A DNA stretch of 64,000 nt, from the NCBI RefSeq assembly GCF_013377855.1, contig NZ_JABXYJ010000005.1, positions 303,811 through 367,810 of the forward strand, given 5' to 3'. The notes beneath the pieces were generated by a model that was not told where the DNA came from, did no database searches, and worked only from the letters and a program-made list of their open reading frames with translations. The DNA is from Cognatundibacterium oligocarboniphilum (GTDB lineage: Bacteria; Pseudomonadota; Gammaproteobacteria; Burkholderiales; Burkholderiaceae_D). Positions 56,684 through 64,000 of this stretch are shown in pieces; within the stretch, counting starts at the first letter, position 1, and each line of letters begins with the position of its first letter. The translations under genes were made by a program, and so were the position numbers.

Positions 56684-57780
56684 CAGATCTACAATTAAGT
56701 TTATTGGCAGTCAGTGGTACTTTGGTTGTCGGCGTATTTATTTTCAATAAATGGCAGGAATATAAAGCAAAGAAGACCGTTGAAAATGCCTTTGGTGACG
56801 GACATGATGATGTCCTGCTGAATCCGGCGCAACCGGATGATGCACTTTCTTTGCAACGCCAGGAGCCAGTGTTTTCCAGTGATGAGATCATCAGCATCGA
56901 GTCTGAAGAGGCGGCGCTGCCTCACGAGGATAGCGTGCTGCCGGCAGCGGCTGAGACGGTAAATGGTGTGATGCCGCAGTCAGAAAAAGAATTGCCGGTG
57001 GACGAACTGATTGATTGTGTGATTCCGCTGGAATTTGATGTGCCGGTACGTGGCGAAAAGATTCTGGCTGAAATTTCAGAATTGAAATATGTCGGCAAAA
57101 AACCTGTCCATTTCATCGGGCAGAGTCATACCGGTGAGCGCGATGTGATTGCTACCGGCGGCGCTTATACTACCTTGTTTGCCGGTATTCAAATGGTCAG
57201 CCGCAGCGGTCCGCTGACGGAACTGGAGTATTCCGAATTCATCATGAAATTACGTGCGATTGCCGATAATCTGAATGCGCACCCTGATATTCCGGATATG
57301 AACAGCGTGATCAGCAATGCGCGCGAACTACACCAGTTCGTTGCCGAGCATGATGCCCAGTTGAGCCTCAGCATTGCTGCCAACGGCACCACCTGGGCAT
57401 TGCATACCCTGTTGCCGGCATTGGAAAAACTCGGCTTCGATCAGCGTCCGGACGGCCGCCTGATGATGCCTGATGGTGACGGCGGCAGTTTGTTCACCTT
57501 ATCAACCAATGTCGGCGTCAGTGAAACAGTGACGTCGCGCCTGACCCTGTTGCTTGACGTTCCCTGTGTTGCACCATCCCGTGATGGTTTCGGTGCGATG
57601 GCGGCGTGCGCAAAGTCGCTGGCAACCCGTCTGAACGGCGCGATTGTGGATGACGGCAATCAGCTGATTTCCAAGGCGGCGATTGATGAAATTGCCGGGC
57701 AGGTCAATGAGTTTTACACTGCAATGGCAGAAGCCCGGATTCCTGCCGGTTCTATGCGCGCTCAGCGCCTGTTCAGCTGA
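56680..57780 (+). CDS. zipA: Cell division protein ZipA homologue
   Basis: A 366-residue inner-membrane protein. One membrane helix at 6-24 (LSLLAVSGTLVVGVFIF), an acidic/variable linker to about 120, and a C-terminal ZipA FtsZ-binding domain (about 230-360: HDAQLSLSIAANGTTWALHTL, FTLSTNVGVSETVTSRLTLLLDVP, parts). ZipA anchors FtsZ to the membrane. Overlaps smc by four bases and precedes ligA, as in Burkholderiales. Confidence 0.82.
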   Translation: MTDLQLSLLAVSGTLVVGVFIFNKWQEYKAKKTVENAFGDGHDDVLLNPAQPDDALSLQRQEPVFSSDEIISIESEEAALPHEDSVLPAAAETVNGVMPQSEKELPVDELIDCVIPLEFDVPVRGEKILAEISELKYVGKKPVHFIGQSHTGERDVIATGGAYTTLFAGIQMVSRSGPLTELEYSEFIMKLRAIADNLNAHPDIPDMNSVISNARELHQFVAEHDAQLSLSIAANGTTWALHTLLPALEKLGFDQRPDGRLMMPDGDGGSLFTLSTNVGVSETVTSRLTLLLDVPCVAPSRDGFGAMAACAKSLATRLNGAIVDDGNQLISKAAIDEIAGQVNEFYTAMAEARIPAGSMRAQRLFS

Positions 57781-57792
57781 TTGTCTGTCTGA

Positions 57793-60183
<2,391 letters not shown>

Positions 60184-60184
60184 A

Positions 60185-61060
60185 ATGAGAAAGATTAAAA
60201 AAGCCGTTTTTCCGGTCGCGGGTCTGGGGAGTCGGTTCTTGCCTGCCACGAAAGCGCAGCCAAAAGAAATGCTGCCGATCGTGGACAAGCCATTGATTCA
60301 GTATGCAGTGGAAGAAGCTGTCGAGGCTGGCATCACCGAGATGGTTTTTATCACCGGTCGTAATAAACGCGCGATCGAAGATCATTTTGATAAAGCCTAT
60401 GAACTGGAAAGCGAGCTGGAAGCAGCGGGCAAGGAAGCTCTGCTGGATCTGGTGCGGAACGTGATCCCTAAAAACATTAACTGCATTTATATCCGACAGC
60501 CTGCGGCTCTGGGGCTGGGGCACGCGGTGTTGTGCGCCCGGCCTGTGATTGGCGATGATCCTTTTGCGGTCCTGCTGGCGGACGATCTGATGGACGCCGA
60601 CCCGGGACAACCATCCGTGATGGCACAAATGGCGCAGCAATACGAACAGGAGGGCGGCAGTATTATCGCCGTGCAGGATGTACCGCGTGAATTTACCCGC
60701 CAGTACGGCATCGTCAGCGGCGCGCCTTACAAGGACCGTCTGGAACGTATGCAGGGTATTGTCGAAAAACCGATGCCGGATGTGGCGCCGTCCACGCTGG
60801 CGGTGGTCGGACGCTATATTTTATCCGGCCGGATTTTTTCCTATCTCGAAAATCTGGGCAAAGGTTCCGGAGGGGAAATTCAACTGACCGATGGTATTGC
60901 TGCCATGCTGAAAGATTTTCCGGTTTATGCTTATCGCCCATCTGCGACCCGTTATGATTGCGGTTCCAAGCTCGGGTATCTGAAGGCCAGTGTGGCTCTG
61001 GGCCTGAAGCACAAGGAAACCAGCGTTGAATTCGCTGAATTTCTGAAGAATATTAAATAA
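60185..61060 (+). CDS. galU: UTP-glucose-1-phosphate uridylyltransferase
   Basis: A 291-residue nucleotidyltransferase that makes UDP-glucose. [25 protein letters not shown] (parts) is the catalytic signature; [25 protein letters not shown] (metal Asp) and VEKP plus [14 protein letters not shown] follow. Two bases after the ligA stop. A terminator follows. Confidence 0.96.
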   Translation: MRKIKKAVFPVAGLGSRFLPATKAQPKEMLPIVDKPLIQYAVEEAVEAGITEMVFITGRNKRAIEDHFDKAYELESELEAAGKEALLDLVRNVIPKNINCIYIRQPAALGLGHAVLCARPVIGDDPFAVLLADDLMDADPGQPSVMAQMAQQYEQEGGSIIAVQDVPREFTRQYGIVSGAPYKDRLERMQGIVEKPMPDVAPSTLAVVGRYILSGRIFSYLENLGKGSGGEIQLTDGIAAMLKDFPVYAYRPSATRYDCGSKLGYLKASVALGLKHKETSVEFAEFLKNIK

Positions 61061-61103
61061 GGTTTTATCCGGAATTGGGATCTGCCTGCTTTTAAAAATG
61101 CAC

Positions 61104-61136
61104 TGACGGCCTGAGTTTTCGGGCCGTTTTTTTACG
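61104..61136 (+). terminator. Terminator after galU
   Basis: ACGGCCTGA and TCGGGCCGT form a 9-base stem (one T-G pair) with a T-run. Confidence 0.85.
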
Positions 61137-61208
61137 TATTATCAGGTTGTGCAGTGTATGCTGATGGTGTTGAGTTATCTGATTGTCGTGCCAGAAAAGG
61201 TGAGGTAA

Positions 61209-61742
61209 ATGATTCATCCAATTTTAAAAATGGGTGATCCGCGCTTGCTGCGGATTGCAGAACCGGTCACCGAGTTCAATACCCCGGCCTTGCATGAGCT
61301 GATCAGCGATATGTTTGACACGATGCGGGCAGCCAATGGTGCAGGGCTGGCGGCGCCGCAAATCGGGGTCAATCTGCGGCTGGTGATTTTTGGTTTTCAA
61401 TCCAACTCCCGTTATCCGGATGCGCCGGTGGTGCCGGAAACGGTATTGATCAATCCGGTACTGACACCACTTTCGGATGCCACGGATGATGCGTGGGAAG
61501 GCTGTTTGTCCGTGCCGGGTATGCGGGGACTGGTGCCGCGCTGGTCTGCTCTGCATTATGCGGGCATGGATCAGTTCGGCAATCACTTGAGTCGCGAAGT
61601 GGATGGCTTTCACGCCCGGGTCGTGCAGCATGAATGCGATCATCTGGATGGCATTTTGTACCCGCGCCGCATCCGGGATCTGACTCAGTTCGGATTTACT
61701 GAAATCCTGTTTCCCGAATTAGATCCTGCCATGGACGACTGA
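61209..61742 (+). CDS. def: Peptide deformylase
   Basis: A 177-residue metalloprotease that removes formyl from new proteins. All three motifs are intact: [10 protein letters not shown] (45-54), EGCLSVPG (Cys99) and HECDHLDG (His141, Glu142, His145). AGGTGAGG precedes the ATG. It stands alone after galU, converging on the RluF-like gene, with copy C of the repeat element between them. Confidence 0.96.
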   Translation: MIHPILKMGDPRLLRIAEPVTEFNTPALHELISDMFDTMRAANGAGLAAPQIGVNLRLVIFGFQSNSRYPDAPVVPETVLINPVLTPLSDATDDAWEGCLSVPGMRGLVPRWSALHYAGMDQFGNHLSREVDGFHARVVQHECDHLDGILYPRRIRDLTQFGFTEILFPELDPAMDD

Positions 61743-61813
61743 GCATCTGATGCCGATTGCTCTTGCAATGCTTTGCTGTTCGATATGTATGAGCTTACTC
61801 AGTTGTCATTAAC

Positions 61814-61906
61814 CTTTAAAACATACCCCCTGGGAGTATGTTTTAAAGACTTTATTTAATGAGGAAGACAGGGCGGTTTTTCTGAAATCAGGGGGAGTAT
61901 GTGTAA
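61814..61906 (+). repeat. Intergenic palindromic element, copy C
   Basis: CTTTAAAACATAC and GTATGTTTTAAAG are 13-base inverted arms around CCCCTGGGA; then TTTAATGAGGAAGACAGGGC, and the end CAGGGGGAGTATGTG. From the first palindrome through GAGG-A-GACAG it closely follows copy B. It lies between converging def and the RluF-like gene, and the first palindrome could also terminate def. Confidence 0.7.
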
Positions 61907-61908
61907 AA

Positions 61909-62655
61909 TTAAAATTCCTCATCATCCCGCAGATAACGCCATTGTCCTTCAGGTAATTTACCCAGTTTGACTTTGCCGATGCGGACGCGTTTGAGTCCGA
62001 TGACTCTCAATCCTACCAGTTCGCACATGCGGCGGATCTGGCGTTTTTTTCCTTCCCGCAGAATGAAGTTGAGCTGATCTTCGTTTTGCCAGGTCACTTT
62101 GGCCGGCAGCAGTTTTTTGCCGTCCAGGCTCAGTCCGTGATTTAAGCGACGCAGGTCGGCATCCGGCAGGCGCCCTGGTTTGCTGTAGGCAACCCGTACC
62201 AGATATTCCTTCTCGACCGAAGTTGTTTCGCCTATCAGGTGTTTTGCGATACGTCCATCCTGCGTCAATACCAACAGGCCCACCGAGTCGATATCCAGAC
62301 GACCGGCCGGCACCAGGCTGCGCAATTGGGTCGGGTGAAATACCGTCTGCACCTTGTCTTCCGGCCAGCGGTTTTCCGGTTTTACGAGTGCTATGGCTGG
62401 CGTATAGCCATCTTCCGCCTGACCACTGACATAGCCGACCGGCTTGTTGATCAATATGGTCACACGCTTTGACTGCTCGGCCGCAGCCTGGCGCTCGACG
62501 CTGACGCGCTGATGTGGAAGCACCTTGCTACCCAGTTCGGCAACAATTTTTCCATCCACACGTACCCAGCCACGGGCAATCCACTCATCTGCCTCACGGC
62601 GGGAGCATAATCCGAGTTCGGACATGCGTTTTGAAAGTCGTACTAGTTCAGTCAT
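61909..62655 (-). CDS. Pseudouridine synthase, RluF-like
   Basis: A 248-residue RsuA-family pseudouridine synthase. An N-terminal S4 RNA-binding domain (about 5-55, LSKRMSELGLCSRREADEWI) is followed by the catalytic GRLDIDSVGLLVLTQDG with Asp121, EKEYLVRV, and FILREGKKRQIRRMCELVGL. The C-terminal part resembles RluF (23S rRNA U2604). Target is therefore inferred. It is a separate leftward unit, 68 bases after glnD. Confidence 0.82.
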   Translation of the reverse strand: MTELVRLSKRMSELGLCSRREADEWIARGWVRVDGKIVAELGSKVLPHQRVSVERQAAAEQSKRVTILINKPVGYVSGQAEDGYTPAIALVKPENRWPEDKVQTVFHPTQLRSLVPAGRLDIDSVGLLVLTQDGRIAKHLIGETTSVEKEYLVRVAYSKPGRLPDADLRRLNHGLSLDGKKLLPAKVTWQNEDQLNFILREGKKRQIRRMCELVGLRVIGLKRVRIGKVKLGKLPEGQWRYLRDDEEF

Positions 62656-62723
62656 AAGAAAATAAAAGCATCAGCGCCGGAAAGCGGCGCCGGGGTGACG
62701 ATAAAGTTGAAATGATGCGTTGT

Positions 62724-64000
62724 TTACCCCACGCGCAAAGCTTCCAGTAATTCGGTTTCAAACTGGATTTGGGTTCTTGCACCTTGCAGGGCTGCACCAT
62801 CAACGATGAAAACATCCTCCACACGTTCACCAAGGGTCATCACTTTGGCGGTATGCAGATTGATTTTATATTTGGCCAGTACCATCGCAATCGCATACAG
62901 CAAGCCGTTTCTGTCGTTGGCAGAGATCGAGAGCAGATAATACTGACCTCTTTCATCGGGGCGCAAATCCACCGTCGGCACGATTGGGAAGCTGCGCGAC
63001 ATGCGCGACAGGCGTCCGCAGTTTGGAGGTGATAGTGGTGTCTGTTGCGCCAGAACCTCGCTCAGCTCATGTTCAATCAGATTGATGATGTCCCGGTACT
63101 GATTGGCGAATGTCGGCTCGGTCACCATGAATGTATCAAGCGCATAGCCATTTTTGGTGGTGTAAATTTTGGCATCCAGAATGCCGAAATTCTTGCCATC
63201 AAAATAGTTACAGATGCGTGCAAACAGATCCGGCTGGTCTTTCACGTAGACCGTAACTTGCAGACCCTCACCAATCGGTGCAAGACGACATTTGACGACC
63301 GGTGTCGGATGGCTGATCTTGTCATGCAGGACTCTTGTTTGCCAGGCGATGTCCGAGGCATCGTGACGCAGGAAGTAAGAGACATCCAGTTGTTCCCACA
63401 GGCGTTCATGGGCATCGGGGCTGATGCCGGCCAGCCGCAATGCTTTTAACGCTTCTTCCTGGCGATTTTTCAGTTCCCGGTCTTTGGAGGGCGCTTCACC
63501 GCCAAGCACTCTGAGCGTCATGCGGTATAAGTCTTCGAGCAACTTGCCTTTCCACGCATTCCAGACTTTTGGGCTCGTGCCGCGAATATCGGAAACTGTC
63601 AGCAGATACAAGGCAGTCAGGTGGCGTTCATCTTTCACCAGTGCGGCGAAATTTCTGACAACATCCGGGTCGGATAAATCCTGTTTTTGTGCCACATGCG
63701 ACATGGTCAGATGATTTTTAACGAGAAATACCACTAGTTCGGTATTCGCTTTCGTCAAGCCGTGGTCATAGCAGAATTTTTTGGCGTCGGTCATACCGAG
63801 TACTGAATGATCGCCGCCGCGCCCTTTGGCGATATCATGAAATAATGCCGCAATATACAACACCCAGGGCTGGTTGAAGTTTGCCATCAGTTGGCTGCAA
63901 AACGGGTATTCGTGCGCATGCTCTGCCATTGTGAAGCGGCGCAGGTTGCGCACAACCATCAGGATGTGTTGATCAACCGTGTAGGCATGAAACAGATCGT
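62724..64000 (-). CDS. glnD: Bifunctional uridylyltransferase GlnD, C-terminal part
   Basis: Incomplete: the frame is open through the right edge (codons reading [22 protein letters not shown] continue beyond the ATG at 63959, parts of the HD domain), so the N-terminal uridylyltransferase domain lies outside. Present are the HD domain ([16 protein letters not shown]) that removes UMP from PII, a helical region, and two ACT domains near the C-terminus ([19 protein letters not shown] and [20 protein letters not shown]) that sense glutamine. GlnD controls nitrogen metabolism by modifying PII. Confidence 0.95.
   Translation of the reverse strand, partial: DLFHAYTVDQHILMVVRNLRRFTMAEHAHEYPFCSQLMANFNQPWVLYIAALFHDIAKGRGGDHSVLGMTDAKKFCYDHGLTKANTELVVFLVKNHLTMSHVAQKQDLSDPDVVRNFAALVKDERHLTALYLLTVSDIRGTSPKVWNAWKGKLLEDLYRMTLRVLGGEAPSKDRELKNRQEEALKALRLAGISPDAHERLWEQLDVSYFLRHDASDIAWQTRVLHDKISHPTPVVKCRLAPIGEGLQVTVYVKDQPDLFARICNYFDGKNFGILDAKIYTTKNGYALDTFMVTEPTFANQYRDIINLIEHELSEVLAQQTPLSPPNCGRLSRMSRSFPIVPTVDLRPDERGQYYLLSISANDRNGLLYAIAMVLAKYKINLHTAKVMTLGERVEDVFIVDGAALQGARTQIQFETELLEALRVG

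Noticed and set aside
61814-61850. Copy C palindrome as a normal def terminator
   Set aside because: The stem is long but followed by AAAGAC rather than a T-run, and the sequence matches the repeat element; termination may be a side effect.

Overview
The window is chromosomal DNA of a betaproteobacterium, most likely Burkholderiales and probably Oxalobacteraceae; the genus cannot be fixed from this sequence. The clues are gene order and families: rpmF-plsX-fabHDG-acpP-fabF followed by rpoE-rseA-rseB-mucD, smc-zipA-ligA next to dapC-dapD-pilU-dapE-prmB, ppsR/ppsA, a DUF2863-type protein, and base composition close to 50% GC. Coding density is high. I saw no tRNA, rRNA, CRISPR array, insertion sequence, phage gene or plasmid gene.

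Region by region. 1-9700: the tail of a CYTH-domain gene, then mostly leftward acyl-CoA catabolism: two MaoC-type hydratases, a paired small/large acyl-CoA dehydrogenase of the PimD/PimC type, and an ACAD10/11-like dehydrogenase plus APH-type kinase pair. Among them are a DUF2863-like protein, a YfcG-type glutathione transferase and an EamA transporter. 9900-16000: serB and mfd leftward, ispD and ispF rightward, and a small DUF4404-like gene. 16080-20720: a decayed LtaS-like gene, slyD, and four genes of which one is a J-domain protein and three I do not recognise; this is the least explained part. 20860-24550: iron-type alcohol dehydrogenase, an RsmI-like methylase, maf, yceD and rpmF. 24780-30220: fatty-acid synthesis. 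30280-34700: the sigma-E envelope-stress locus. 34850-40010: a glutaredoxin-like gene, rnhB, an rRNA/tRNA 2'-O-methyltransferase, and ppsR/ppsA. 40270-46900: NfeD/SPFH membrane pair, an Old Yellow Enzyme gene broken by a stop codon, a nitroreductase, a polysaccharide deacetylase and an ABC-F ATPase. 46970-52810: leftward lysine/diaminopimelate operon with prmB, a Spx/ArsC-like gene and pilU. 53160-61740: smc, zipA, ligA, galU, def. 61900-64000: an RluF-like pseudouridine synthase and the C-terminal part of glnD, which runs off the end.

Beyond ordinary housekeeping, the main points are: (1) a J-domain gene followed by two acidic-tailed unknown proteins and a 405-residue unknown protein; (2) three copies of an approximately 75-95 base intergenic element built on a TACT/C-tract/AGTA palindrome that resembles CsoR/RcnR-family operators; (3) a shared palindrome upstream of two acyl-CoA dehydrogenase operons, probably the operator of a TetR-type regulator; (4) two gene ruins, an LtaS-like gene with its catalytic core deleted and an Old Yellow Enzyme gene with a single in-frame stop; (5) a well-matched sigma-E promoter in front of rpoE; (6) a large insertion in LigA before the BRCT domain. 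All function calls come from reading motifs and recalled family knowledge; no database search was run.
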